Assembly: GCA_036172665.1 (NCBI GenBank)
Contig: CM069872.1
Coordinates: 53,678,101 to 53,742,100, forward strand
Length of the DNA: 64,000 nucleotides
From: Prosopocoilus inquinatus
Taxonomy: Eukaryota > Arthropoda > Insecta > Coleoptera > Lucanidae
Reading direction: 5' to 3'
The position numbers and the translations under genes were made by a program. This document shows, piece after piece, positions 1 through 12,059 of the stretch (positions are counted from its first letter, which is position 1; each line of letters begins with the position of its first letter). The notes under the pieces were generated by a model. That model worked only from the letters and a program-made list of their open reading frames with translations. It ran no database searches and was not told the DNA's origin.

Positions 1-59
1 AAAAAAAAAGTAATCAAAATAACATTTGCGACAGTACACGAAGCTTTCAATGATTTGAA

Positions 60-225
60 AGAATTCATTACTGAAGAAGAAAGTCGAGGGCGGAGCTTAG
101 GTCGTGGCTGAGGTACGTCCCATGATTCACGTGGCTGAGGTACGTTTCAAGATTCACGTCGCCGAGGTACATTTCAAGGTACGCGTGGACATGTTACAGT
201 AGGACGAATTTGAGAAAGCAGTAGT
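60..225 (+). repeat. Decayed 9-codon RG-rich coding repeat (copy 1)
   Basis: About three 27-bp units containing GGCTGAGGTACGTTTCAAGA lie at 103-180, preceded by an acidic stretch with coding character. Read in the frame of 'GT ACA TTT CAA', each unit gives roughly R-G-x-G-T-F-Q-D-S, with TGA where CGA (Arg) would fit. The same unit recurs inverted at 23250-23350 and degenerate at 61345-61410. I infer a relic of an RG-rich protein domain, perhaps from a transposable-element gag, but the source is unidentified. Confidence 0.55.
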
Positions 226-2860
226 CACTTGGTTAGTTAAAAAAAACATGAGCGGTGGAAAAAACATCGCACAATTTCGCTTATGCGGTTAACGTCATTT
301 TATGTGGAACGCGCAGGTGGCACGAGGCAGTCGTAGATACCGACGTTTGCGGAAAGGAAATGATTACGTTAACGCAACAATTTGAATTATCCTCTCAATA
401 ATTTGAATTATCCGAGGAGGAGAATAACATCGCGTCGCATGCCGCCAGAGCAATTACGTGTAATAATTGTGCGCGATCCTTAGAACTGGCAACACCATTA
501 ATCTCTTGCATGCAACTCGGGTAATTAGCGCGCGTGGAGATCGTAGAGGTGATTTCTCATTGGCTGGCGTAAGTTTCCCGGTGTTTTCCTCCAATCGCGA
601 CCGACGAAGGGTCAAACAAAGGACAGGCCACGCAGGGCCGCACGATGACATCAGATCCCGGTGGGAAGCGGAGATCATCTTTCGGCCGAGCGGCGACGAC
701 GTCATCTGCCGCTTCATTAGCGTTCCCTGAATAAACCCGCAGCATCCATCTTTTTACGACTCGCACGTCTCGATGATGCAAATTTACGCGCATAATATGG
801 CAATAAGAACAATCGGGAGAAAACCGCGTTATGCCTTATAAGGCATCTTAATGGCCGCCGCGCGATTAATTATTCCGAAATGGTCTGCCGCTGCATTGCT
901 ATTGCAATTTTCCTAATTTGTCTCCTTCTTCTTCTTCTCTTAATGACCGCCGGACCATATAAAACAATTTCGCCTCATATGAGAGATATAATTTAGCTAA
1001 TTAATATTAATGACATGCTACAAGAGAGACCTCCATTTTTTAAATACGCTGATCCGATGCAAGTTTTAGGACCAGCAAGTTTTGTGTTGGCTAACTTGCT
1101 TTCATATTTCACATGTATTTACGTGTATTCGCGAAAATCAGTAACCAATACAGTACTGCCAACATAGGAAAAAAAGTCGTTAAATGTAGGAACAACTTCA
1201 AACAAAAGGGAAAACTCTTTAAAATCTAAGGAATTTTTCATTCAATTTTTCGAAAGAAACTAATTATTTTTTGTTGTGAAGTTTCCGTTTCTTAATGTTG
1301 GTGATTACGTCAAGCCAACTCGCAGAATGTTGGCAAACTTCACCCTGGTTCGTTCTTTTGCTTCTGATCAATCTTGCCAACCGTAAGGTTATATGTTTTT
1401 AATCTTTAACCGGACAGAATATAAATGGAAAAGCACTCAACGTGTCACTATCGATTGATAGCTTCGTCAAGAGTCAACTGGTATTATCGTAAGGTTACAG
1501 TCGTATTTGTATGATTATTATTTGACTGTTGGTACGACGTATAATTTCAGCTTTAAAATCAGGTGCATAAATCCGAATATTTTTTTTAACAAACACATTT
1601 TGAATTTCGGGCGAAAATAAATTTAAAACGAAAATTCAAAAAAAGCGTCATCGAGATTAAAAGTTTCTCCTCAAAAAAAAAGAGTAATTAATAATAATCA
1701 TTCAAAGCGAAATTCACAAATTAAGGAAATGAAAAGAGGGAACGAAAAATAATCGCTGCGTTTTGTGAGAGTAAGACAGAAAAAGGGCAAACAATCAGAA
1801 ACAAAACAAAAAAAGATCATTTTTGATGACCCAGGAACACGATCGAAGAAATTATAATTATTCGATTTCTAAAAAATTGCAAGCAGTTAAGGGGAAAACA
1901 AAAACAAAAACGTTCTTCGACGATCGAAAAACAAATGAAAAAGAAATAAAAATTCCTGACGAATGACGATCATCATTTTTGATCAATTGTTTCGAGAACA
2001 AAAAAAAACAACGGCAATCGTAAATTTCACTACCGAAAACCACTAAGACGAGTGATTTTGAAATTGGAAACAAAGGACGACTGCAAGAAAAAAAAAACTT
2101 AAAACGTCAGATGCAAACTATTTAATTTAATGTTTTTTTTTATAGGTTAACCGCATGTCATTCTGATGTTTTCGTTAGGGCCGCTAGGTGTCAGCCACTT
2201 CGTGATTTTCTCGAATATACAATTATACAAGGCCTAATGTATATACTTACAAAAAATTAGAAATGGGCAAAATTGCTTGCTATTTTACCGAAGCAGTGAT
2301 AAGGGTTACCAACCCTACCTATACATACTACAATATGGCAGGTACAGTGGTGTTGCCAGATCTACGAATTTTTCCTCCTTCTTTAGCTTAAAATTTTTCG
2401 TTTAAAGTTTGATTTACTCGTCGCCCGTCGTGTGAAAATAAAAAAAAAGAGAGAGGAAGTCGCGGTATACACAACAAAATGTAAAAAGCAAGCGGGCAAC
2501 TTTTTACCAAATTATTTATACAAGTGCGCGTCGAATTCAGCGCGCTCCTGTTCACATCTGCATTCGATCTACGAACAGGAACTCCCAAACCAAAAAAAAG
2601 AGAACTTAAAACAAATTTCGACAGGCGATAAGGACACAAACCTCACGCCGATGTTTTCAGAACCGGTCGTATCGCGCATGCAATGCACAACAAGTGGCAG
2701 ACGGGGCACCGCCGCCGCCTCATGCGAAAACCTGTCTTGGGGGACTGCGCCGCTGGAGCGATTTTCCTGTGAAGGGACCTTCGGAACACATCATCCCACG
2801 TGCAGCACATATGTTGTTGCAGTAGAAATCGACAAGCACCCGTGTTCTTCTTCTTCCTCC

Positions 2861-3215
2861 ACATTCACAGCGGCGGCGAAATGTAATAATCTCAATAAAC
2901 AAGTTAATCATTTGCGAGTTGATTCTAACCTCACATTTCACATTTGTCGCAGACTAGACTAAATAAAAACTCGTCGTGTTCTTCTTCCACATTCAGAGCT
3001 GCAGCGAAATGTAATAACCTCAATGTACAGGTTAATTATTTGCGAGGTGATTCTAACCTCACATTTCATATCTGTCGTAGACTAGACTAAATAGAAAACT
3101 CGTTGTGTTTTTCTTCCACGTTCACACCAGCGGCGAAATGTAACAATCTCAACATACAAAACATTTATTTACGAGATGAATTCTAACCTCACATTTCACA
3201 TTTGTTGCAGACTAA
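2861..3215. repeat. Three tandem copies of a ~128-bp unit
   Basis: Units begin near 2861, 2988 and 3117. Each holds CACATTCA, then GCGGCGAAATGTAA, GATTCTAACCTCACATTTCA and a TCGCAGACTAGACTAAAT-like end. Divergence is visible (the third copy is the most changed). The array overlaps an accidental 176-codon open frame (+) that I do not regard as a gene. Confidence 0.8.
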
Positions 3216-3662
3216 AAACTCGTACGTACCTCAAACAAAAAGCTCTAAACCCAAATACAAAGAGGCAGAAGAAGAAGAGGAAGAAGTGAAGTCCCGACGG
3301 CGACCCATTAAAGCCCCGTCCGGTTCTGTTTGCTTTTTCAATTTATACCGTAACACCTGCACAATGACTGCGTTGAATCCATTGGCATTCCAGATGAAGT
3401 TTCTGGTCCGCGAAGAGCACAGCAAGTCGCCTCTTAGCGAGCGGACGCTAAAAAGCCCCGGGGTTGCTTAACCTGGTTTTGTTTGCCCAGACTAATCTTT
3501 AATTTCAGTTCGAATTTTCAAGAAGTTACTTACTTTTCAGCTGCCCCAGTCCTCAGCTTCTCGAACTTCAAGATTTTCGAATCAATCGTCCATTTTCGCA
3601 TTTCCAACGTTTGTTTCCTAATCTTGTTTTGTTCGGTGCAGCTTAATTTCAAACGTTAGTTA

Positions 3663-4112
3663 CAGCCGAAAGCAAAAAAAAAAAAAAAATAGTACACAAT
3701 TACAGTTTCCTGTAATTTTTCTTTCTCCACTACGGCACTGTTTAAATGCGACTACTTCACTGGTGACAGAGTTGAAAATTATGAAAGCTTTCAAATCTGA
3801 CAAGTACGTGAAGTCGCAATTAAACAGTAACAACCGTTGGACCGTAAGTTTCTGCAACAATAAAAAAAAAAAAAAACGTTGTCGGTGTTTATTACTTCTC
3901 TTTTTTCCTTTGTAACCATTTATGGGGAAAAAATAGGGGAATTTGATACCAACTTAGGGGATTTTCAATTCAAGGAAAAAGAAAAATTGGCAACAATATT
4001 TATACAAACAAAATTCGTGAAGCCGTTTTTACGCAGTACCATCTTGAGAGAAAGAAAAATTACAGGAAACTGTAATTGTTTACTCAGAGTTTTCTTCTTT
4101 GCTTTCGATCGT
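3663..4112. mobile_element. MITE-like foldback, TTACAGTTTCCTGTAA family, copy 1
   Basis: Inverted ends: CGAAAGC with an A-rich stretch then ACAATTACAGTTTCCTGTAA and TTTTTCTTTCTC at 3666-3727, mirrored at 4047-4107. The core TTACAG-TTTC-CTGTAA is itself a small palindrome, so each end can also form its own hairpin. A second complete copy lies at 14096-14285 and a single end near 26229. No coding capacity. The superfamily is not assigned because no target duplication is clear. Confidence 0.7.
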
Positions 4113-4423
4113 ACTTCCAATTTTTCAACGTCCGTAAATAGATGGACAGAGAACCTCGACCGTTATCCCTCGCCGTTATTGGCTCGGTGAGTACCAGAAG
4201 AACATGCAGCGTGGAAATTACACGGCCGGCGAGAGGAAACCGATCCACTCGCGTTTTCTTACACATGATTATGCAACGGAACGCGATTTCTCACAAAGAT
4301 TACCCACCCGGCCGCTGATAATTCCGGGGAAAGAAACTCCAGAACCAATTCGCGCCAGTAAATAAACGCATCATTCCGACCAAAAACACTCAAAAACAAA
4401 ACGTTAAACACAAAAAAGTGAAA

Positions 4424-4810
4424 AATCTATATGTCTTTTAAAGTCTACACACTCTCTGAAAAACATATAGACTTTGAAAGACGTAAAATATATAGTTTAA
4501 AGTCTATATGTCTTTCAAAATACATATAGATTTTGAAAAACATATAGACTTTAAAATCTCTTGTCTTTTAGAGTCTTAAGAAGATTTCTTTGTTTTTTTT
4601 TTTTAATTTTATTTGTTTTAATTGATTTAGAACAAATAAAATTAAAAAAAACAGAAATCTCCTTAAGATTCTGAAAAGCATATAGACTCTAAGAGATTTT
4701 AAAGTCTATATGTTTTTTTTTCTTTTTGTCCTTTGAAAGACATATAGACTTTATGTCTTTCAAAAGGCATTTCAACTTTGAAAGACATATAGACTTTAAA
4801 AGATGTACAT
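4424..4810. mobile_element. Foldback element built from AAAGTCTATATGTCTTTC motifs
   Basis: The motif AGTCTATATGTCTTTCAAA and its complement recur about ten times. The core is a long hairpin: the arm from CATATAGACTTTAAAATCTC (4541) through AATTTTATTTGTTTT (about 4622) mirrors about 4632-4712, with a loop of about ten bases. It looks like a MITE whose terminal motif was multiplied. Confidence 0.65.
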
Positions 4811-5596
4811 ACTTTATTTAAATGATGTATAAACTTGAAAATGTTAGATAATCTCAGGGTTGCCAATCTGAATTTAATGATTTGTAAATCAAACTTCGTC
4901 CGTGTTTTAAAAGCTAAGTTTTACTGAGGGAAAGACAAAATGATTATTTTTTTAAATGTGAATAAAAGGAAGGGCTAAAGCGACTTGGCATGTAACCAAA
5001 CGCTCCGGGGATTCCCCTTGCACTAAACTGTTTCGAAAATCGTTTTGTAATTGTCTTCCAAAACTACATTGCGACTCGGTGCAGCCAGTGGAAGATGTCC
5101 TTAGAAGAAAAAAAATTCTTAACTTATGTTTATGTCTTATTTGGTGTTTGTATAGACAAGGTCAATAGCATCTTGGTGCGGTACGTACATACGACCATGA
5201 TGATAATTGGCAGGACGCGGCCGATTGTTTCATAAATATTTATCGCCTTAATTTGTAATGGTTATGACAAGCGTTTAGCGAGTCGTATATATTCCTTTTT
5301 AACACTTGCTAAGTACGCGATAATCAGGCGTGCAAACCGACGAGGAGCGCCGAAAATTTCGGGGCTGCAATTACATATGGTAAGTTCCGAGGGTTTTCTT
5401 CTTTTTTGGCCCCGCTGCTAATTATGGTCCTCTCAGATTGAGAAATTGCAGGCTGCCGAACGCGATCCGTTTGCATTTAATGATGGGATCCGGTGTTTCG
5501 GGCCGGTATATACAGACAGGATGACAATTTAAAAGCACACAAGAAGTAAGAAGTAAGTAGTAGCCCATCACGAATTATAAAAGGGAGCGCTGGAAG

Positions 5597-5640
5597 AAGA
5601 AGAAGAAAATAAGAAGAAGAAAAAGAAAAAGAAGAAGACT
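5597..5640. repeat. GAA/AAG purine microsatellite
   Basis: An uninterrupted purine run of GAA and AAG triplets. A GAAA tetranucleotide run follows at about 5938-5961. Confidence 0.8.
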
Positions 5641-6410
5641 GCTCCTGCTCTTGCTCTCCAAGCAAAATATCAAACCAGATTTCTGCTTGGTTGATCTGAG
5701 ATTCATTCACAAGTCTCACGTTCGTCGTTTACTTCTTTAAGTACGTAAGTAAAGTGATTGACATGTAACTATTCCGTACATACTACTTCCACGTGATGCG
5801 TTTTTAACAATATACTCAGGCGATGCTTTGCATCAACCGAGCGGCTCCGTCGGTTGTGCCGCTCGTTCCTTTGGCGCAGTTCAACTACGTTTAGATTGCT
5901 TCCGCGATGATTAAAGAAACATTCCGGGGAACTGAATGAAAGAAAGAAAGAAAGAAAGAAACCGAGTGATCATTACCTCGACTGTCGACGATGAAAGGAC
6001 GGCTTCGTTAAATTCCGGGAACTAATCGAAAGCGTACGGGTTCATTAGAAGACTGCGATTAACAAAAGGCTGTTTCTCGCCTGAATAAGAATACGGCCCC
6101 ACGTCGGGCGCCAATTTTTTCTTTAAAGGGTTAACACAACTTTTTATTTTTCAGCAGTTACTCTACTGTCTGCTTGTTGCTAGAAAACGAGTTAAAAACG
6201 AAAAGTAATGTTTTCTTCTTTTTGTGGCAGGAAGTATAGCCTGCACGGATTGATTATATTATTCAACTTTAAATTAGGCTCTAATTAATTCGTAACCGAC
6301 GGCAACGCGCCCATACATATTCAACAATGCATCGCAACAGTAATTTGCAGAATCACGTTTACGTAACCATCGTCATCGATTCGAGTGATAATAATTACGC
6401 AAGTGTTTAC

Positions 6411-7430
6411 CGTTAGCGGCGCTGGAAATCGCCTGGAAACACAATATTTTCAACAAAAATGTGAAGCGAACAGCGATTACCGCGCATAAGGACAAATAAG
6501 TACAATTAACGTGACCTTCCTTCTCTAAGATCTTTTCAGCATCTTCTTGACCAAGCTTATCAGATCAGTCTATAGAGAGAAACGTCCAATAGATAGGAGA
6601 GCTTATCAATCAGATCAGTCTGATTCAGAGCGAAACGTCCATTAGAGGACATCTTCTTATCCAAGCTTATCAGATCAGTCTATAGAGTGAAACGTCCATC
6701 TTCTTGACCGAGCTTATTAGATCAGTCTGATACAGAGCGAAACGCCCATTAGAGAGCATCTTCTTGTCCAAGCTTATCAGATCAGTCTATAGAGTGAAAC
6801 GTCCATCTTCTTGACCGAGCTTATTAGATCAGTCTGATACAGAGCGAAACGCCCATTAGAGAGCATCTTCTTGTCCAAGCTTATCAGATCAGTCTATAGA
6901 GTGAAACGTCCATCTTCTTGACCGAGCTTATTAGATCAGTCTGATACAGAGCGAAACGCCCATTAGAGAGCATCTTCTTGACCAAGCTTATCAGATCAGT
7001 CTATAGAGTGAAACGTCCATCTTCTTGACCAAACTTATCAGATCAGTCTATAAAGCGAAACGTCCATTAAAGAGCATCTTCTTGTCCAAGCTTATCAGAT
7101 CACTCTATAGAGCGAAACGTCCATTAAACAGCACCTTCTTAACCAAGCTTATCAGATCAGTCTATAGAGCGAAACGTCCATATTAGACAGCGATTTAAAA
7201 AAGAAAATCCCCAAAAAAAAGTACATTGTTCTTGTTTCTTTCTGATTAGAGCTGGCGCAATCGATCTAGATTAGATCGTTTTTGAATCTCTCTGCAGAAA
7301 ATACATATACAGAGCGTGAGAACTAAACATGGACGTTCAGCTCTATAGACTTGACCCGGGTCAAAAACACAAAAAACACCTGTAGGATTGATGACTGAAT
7401 TGCAAAACATCCTGTACATGCGTATGTATA
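6411..7430. repeat. Duplicated ~1-kb segment, copy 1
   Basis: The segment starts CGTTAGCGGCGCTGGAAATC, contains the 55-58-bp minisatellite, continues with GCGCAATCGATCTAGATTAG and GACTTGACCCGGGTCAAAAA, and ends near CATCCTGTACATGCGTAT. The same order of parts is found at 9254-9927. Copies differ mainly in minisatellite length. It has no coding capacity; a non-autonomous element is possible. Confidence 0.75.
6541..7190. repeat. Minisatellite, ~55-bp unit in ~109-bp dimers
   Basis: The basic unit contains CATCTTCTTGACCAAGCTTA, then ATCAGATCAGTCTATAGAG and GAAACGTCCATTAGAGAG. In 6665-6975 two diverged variants alternate (CTATAGAGTGAAACG versus CTGATACAGAGCGAAACG), giving a higher-order dimer repeated about three times almost without change. 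Confidence 0.9.
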
Positions 7431-8217
7431 CGTCGTCGTCCTTTGCCTTATTAAACGCCACCGCGAGCGCATCACGCCGTTTAAATATTCATGGCGCAGA
7501 AACAGTTGCGCGGAGATTATACATACATATCGTTTTTTCACCTGCCATCAAACTAGTTATTAATAAAAAGATCACGTGAACAGTTAACCGCGATGCCAAT
7601 GACTCGCAATCCACCTTGCAAATTCTGCCTCCTGCAACATTAGTTGCAATCGTTCGTTCCTCTTCTCGGCGTTATTAAATTTTAAACCCGCCCCTGCGTC
7701 ATCCACATTAAAGCGCCGACGCTCTGTATATAATATTAGTGACGTTTTTCTCTTTTCCTTCTCGTAATTGCACGTTTCTTTTGTTTTTTTCGAAGTAACT
7801 ACACAAACAGCAGACATCTCTTATAGAAAACAAAAAAAAACAGTGGCGACTCGTGACTGAGACTGCGAGAAAAAAAAATTGACTCCGACGACCTCTCGTA
7901 CGAGACGAACCGCCACTGCTCCTAACAATATAGGTACACGTAACATCAACTGCATTACAGAATACGTTTTACCGCTATGTATACATGGAAAAATGCGTTT
8001 AATTATATGAAATTGTGGATCGCCTCCGGACTGTTTTCAAATTAAATTGGCAGCACTGCTTACACACAGAAAATCCGACGTTGAATAACTTCCGGATACA
8101 AGAACAAACACATACAATAAAATAACTACACACTCAATTTTTTATACTCTATCTCTGCACGGCATAAATAACCGAAATGAAGTTAGCTAGTATAAGGAGG
8201 AAACAGCGCCCCGCGCC

Positions 8218-8227
8218 GCGCCATCTA
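8218..8227 (+). promoter_or_regulatory. GCGCCATCTA motif (CTCF-like core)
   Basis: Exact GCGCCATCTA next to a GATCT short repeat. It is one of seven near-identical sites in the window, all in this orientation. The reverse complement resembles the AGRTGGCGC core of insect CTCF sites; binding is inference. Confidence 0.3.
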
Positions 8228-9253
8228 TTGGATCTGATCTGATCTGATTTTCCTAACCTTATTTTGATTAATTTAATCCCATTCATGGCGTTACACAATC
8301 TCACATGCACATAGTTATCATTAGATTGTAAAAGTTCCGTCGCACCGCCGCCGCCGCCGCCAACTAATTGGAAGAGTTCAATTAGGCACCGCTTGATGTC
8401 ACGTGACACGTGTGATCGTTATCTCCGGCTCAATCAGAGTCGTGCGGTAGCCCCCAGTCCATAAAACGCTCTGGCCTTATCGCCGCGGCTCGATCTCCTC
8501 GGAACCAATTCCGCACCGTAGATTTCACACCTCGAGTACTCTCGCCGCCTAATAGAATTAAAAAGAAACAATAATATTCAATCAGCGGAAAGGCAGAGAC
8601 AACAATAACGTTCCTACAAATGAGATCCCTTATCTGAAGCCGCGATAACTAATCACCGAGAGCGGTCGATAATGACTAGGCGTTTCGTTCGGGGCCCCGT
8701 GAACAAGAAGAAGAAGAAGAGGAAGACAATTACCGAAAGGACGAGACCAGCTCACACAAAAACTGGTAATGATCTCTGAGAGGGAAGGAACGGCTCTCCG
8801 ATTTCTTTGCTAGTCATTCACACCAAAAGCGAACTTTTTAGTCTTTTTCTTTATTTTCAGATCTTATAAGAAACTATGCAACTATGTTTCATAATGTGGG
8901 GCAGGCAGAAATCAATGCAGAGATGAGATTCCTGATTAAAATTAAAAGAACGAAGAGACCAATCGACATTAACTTAAATGTATTTGAAGATCTGTTGATC
9001 GTGATTGCGTAAATAACGACACGACAGTGTTAGTCTTACCACGTCCAGAGGTTCCAATTTTCGGAAATTTTTATATTTCCTTCTTCGGGAATGTTGAGCT
9101 TATGGTTGTGGTTGGACAAATTAAAAAATGAGTGAAAAAGGCACCGTTCTTTGCCGGAAAAAAATAAATGTAGAGCTTCTTGATTAGAAAACGAAGAGAC
9201 AATCGTCACTAACTTCAATGCGTTTGAAAGTTTTTTCTGTGTAAATAACGGCG

Positions 9254-9923
9254 CGTTAGCGGCGCTGGAAATCGCCTGGAAACACAATATTTTCAACAAA
9301 AATGTGAAGCGATTAACGCATATAACGACAAATAAGTACAATTAACGCGACCTTCCTTCTTTATGATCTTTTCAGCATCTTCTTGACCCAGCTTATCAGA
9401 TCAGTCTATAAAGCGAAACGTCCATTAGAGACGACAGTTTATTAAATCAGTCTACAGAGCGAAACGTCCATTAGAAAGCATCTTCTTGTCCAAGATTATC
9501 AGATCAGTCTATAGAGTGAAACGTCCATCTTCTTGACCAAACTTATCAGATCAGTCTATAAAGCGAAACGTCCATTAAAGAGCATCTTCTTGTCCAAGCT
9601 TATCAGATCACTCTACAGAGCGAAACGTCCATTAAACAGCACCTTCTTAACCAAGTTTATCAGATCAGTCTATAGAGCGAAACGTCCATTACAGAGCGAT
9701 TTAAAAAAGAAAATCCTCAAGAAAAAAGTACATCGTTTTTTGTCTGATTGGAGCAAGCGCAATCGATCTAGATTAGATCGTTTTTGAATCTCTCTCCAGA
9801 TAATACATATACAGAGCATGAGAACTAAACGTGGACGTTCCGCTCTATAGACTTGACCCGGGTCAAAAACACAAAAAACACCTGTAGGATTGATGACTGA
9901 ATTGCAAAATATCCTGTACACGC

Positions 9924-9927
<4 letters not shown>
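9254..9927. repeat. Duplicated segment, copy 2, inside the ~230-bp array
   Basis: Same head (CGTTAGCGGCGCTGGAAATC) and tail (ATCCTGTACACGCGTAT) as 6411-7430 with a shorter minisatellite (9376-9698). Both flanks belong to one array unit, so the segment appears to have been inserted here. A (TA)n run follows at 9925-9949. Confidence 0.75.
9376..9698. repeat. Minisatellite, copy 2 (~6 units)
   Basis: Same 55-58-bp unit as at 6541-7190 (GCTTATCAGATCAGTCTATA, GCGAAACGTCCATTA) but lacking the CTGATACAG dimer variant, so the dimer expansion in copy 1 is probably later than the duplication. Confidence 0.85.
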
Positions 9928-9954
<27 letters not shown>

Positions 9955-12059
9955 ATGTTGAGCTTATGGTTGTGGTTGGACAAATTAAAAAATGAGTGAA
10001 AAAGGCACCGTTCTTGGCCGGAAAAAAATTAATGTAGAGCTTTTTGATTAAAAAACGAAGAGACACTCGTCACTAACTTCAGTGCATTAGAAAATTTTTT
10101 CTGTGTAAATAACGGCGCAATGGTGTTAGTCTTACCAAGGCCAGAGGTTCCGATTTACGAAAATGTTTACATTTCCTTCTTCGGAAATGCTGATCTGTCG
10201 AGCTTATGGTTGTGATTGGACAAATAAAAAAATAAATGGAAAGGTACCGTTCTAGACAGAAAAAAAACGTAAAGGTTTTTGATTAAAAAACGAATAATTT
10301 AATTGTGTTTAAACCTTACTGATCGCGACTGTGTAAGTAACGACACGATAGCATTAGTCTTACCGCGACCAGAGGTTCCAATTTTCGAAAAATTTAGTTT
10401 CTCCTCCGGGACTATTGATCTGTTAAGGTTGAGGTTATGCTTGTGGATGGATGGACAAGTTAAAAAAAAAATGAGCAAAGATGCACCATTCTTTTCTTAT
10501 CGTTATTTACCATCAAACTTAATCTTACAAGCGTTTATACCTTATAGGTTATGTATTCCGAATTTTTTCATTTGGCTTATATGGCAAGGCACGTACGTAC
10601 AAAAAGCCTCCTTGATGTAAGTACATACGTGGTTTTCCCAAAGTAAATATTTTAATTGCACTCGATGCGACCGACTCGATCGATAAGGCTTGTTTACAAT
10701 AAATAAAGCATGAGATGCGTAAGTTGAGGAGGAGAAAAGACGACGAAGACGACGACGACCGACGCCCGTACAGAAATTACGACTTCGCGTGCGGCCGAAG
10801 ACAAGGAGGCAAGGTTTAAGAACGAAACCCGAGGCAGAAGGAGCAGCAGGTATAGAGATACGAAGACACGAATCGAGCAAGAAGGCCGGCAACAACGCGG
10901 CACTTCGAAAGTAAACTAGTTTAGAAGCGCTGCCCGGCCACGGCGGTACCGCCGTTTCGCTCTGTCGCACGCGGGCAGATCACGAGCGGAAGTAGTACCG
11001 ACGCAATCGTAAAGCAAACAATATTTTATAGTTCAAACACATTATATACCTGTTCCCACGAAGTGAAAATTGGCAACCTCGCCCGCACCACGCAATAACT
11101 TCATAATCATAAGACACTGACTGTTACTTGTTGCTATAGTTCACCTCTGAATCGTCATTTCAAAAAAAAAAAGGGGGGAAAGGTGCAATCGAAAATTCAA
11201 ATTATAAACAAAAAAAACAAGCGATTTCCTTTGTTGTTGTTGTTGTTGTTGTTTCAGGCCGGCCAACTCGTTTCGAAACCACCATGCAGAATCAGGAAAT
11301 GAATTCCAGTCCATGAGAACGGTAGCTCGATACTTCTCTATTTGCCACACATTATTATTATTTATGTGCGCGCGTTCATGTATGTATTAAAACGAAGGCG
11401 CTGACGCGTCGGGAAACTGTTGTTGAGTTTGTAACATGAGGAATGTCGCTTGCGTCGTTAACAAAAAAAAAAAGACGAAGAAGAAGAAAAAACTTCACAA
11501 CCAACTGCAATGTTTCCTTATCTTCTTATGTTGTGACGAATGACATTCTAAATGTGTATGACCCGCACGGCCCCCAAATCGCCGCCGCCACTGTAATTTC
11601 AATTCAACAGAACAAATAAAAATGACTCCCGCAATAATTACAGAACGTTAGAGTACGAACGAAAACTAGGTTATGTCACTGACAGAATTTTGTTTCCGTT
11701 CTTTATTTCTAGCGACATTCCGGAATCAGTGTTGCCAACTCGGGAATTACATCACACGGTGCGGTGCAGAAAAAAACACAACTTTCAAAAGTCCGCGATT
11801 CACATTTATTTAAATAAAAGGGTGCGACACATTTTCTTAAACTGTTTTTTTTTTAATTGACACTCTGACTTGCCCCCAAACGTCAGCTGGTAGTTGGGAA
11901 GGCGTGTTCGACTTATTATTCATATCACCAACTTGACGAGAAAAAAAGAAGCACGAAAAAGCTTAATTGACTTTCCTTTGTTTATCCTTCCCTCTACGAC
12001 GACAAAAAAAAAAGAAAATTCCGATTTCCGCTTTTTGTTTTAGTTAGTAGCGAAAAATG

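Larger units (their letters stand above)
8930..10510. repeat. Degenerate ~230-bp tandem array, interrupted
   Basis: Four diverged units share AAACGAAGAGACAATCG, GTAAATAACGGCGC, TTAGTCTTACC..CCAGAGGTTCC and GCTTATGGTTGTGGTTGGAC (9099, 9961, 10202, about 10432). The second unit is split at 9254 and resumes at 9957; the gap is exactly the second copy of the minisatellite-bearing segment. Confidence 0.75.

Noticed and set aside
2432..2962. 176-codon frame on the + strand
   Set aside because: Its 3' third is inside the 128-bp tandem array, the 5' third is Lys-rich AT sequence, and no domain is recognised.
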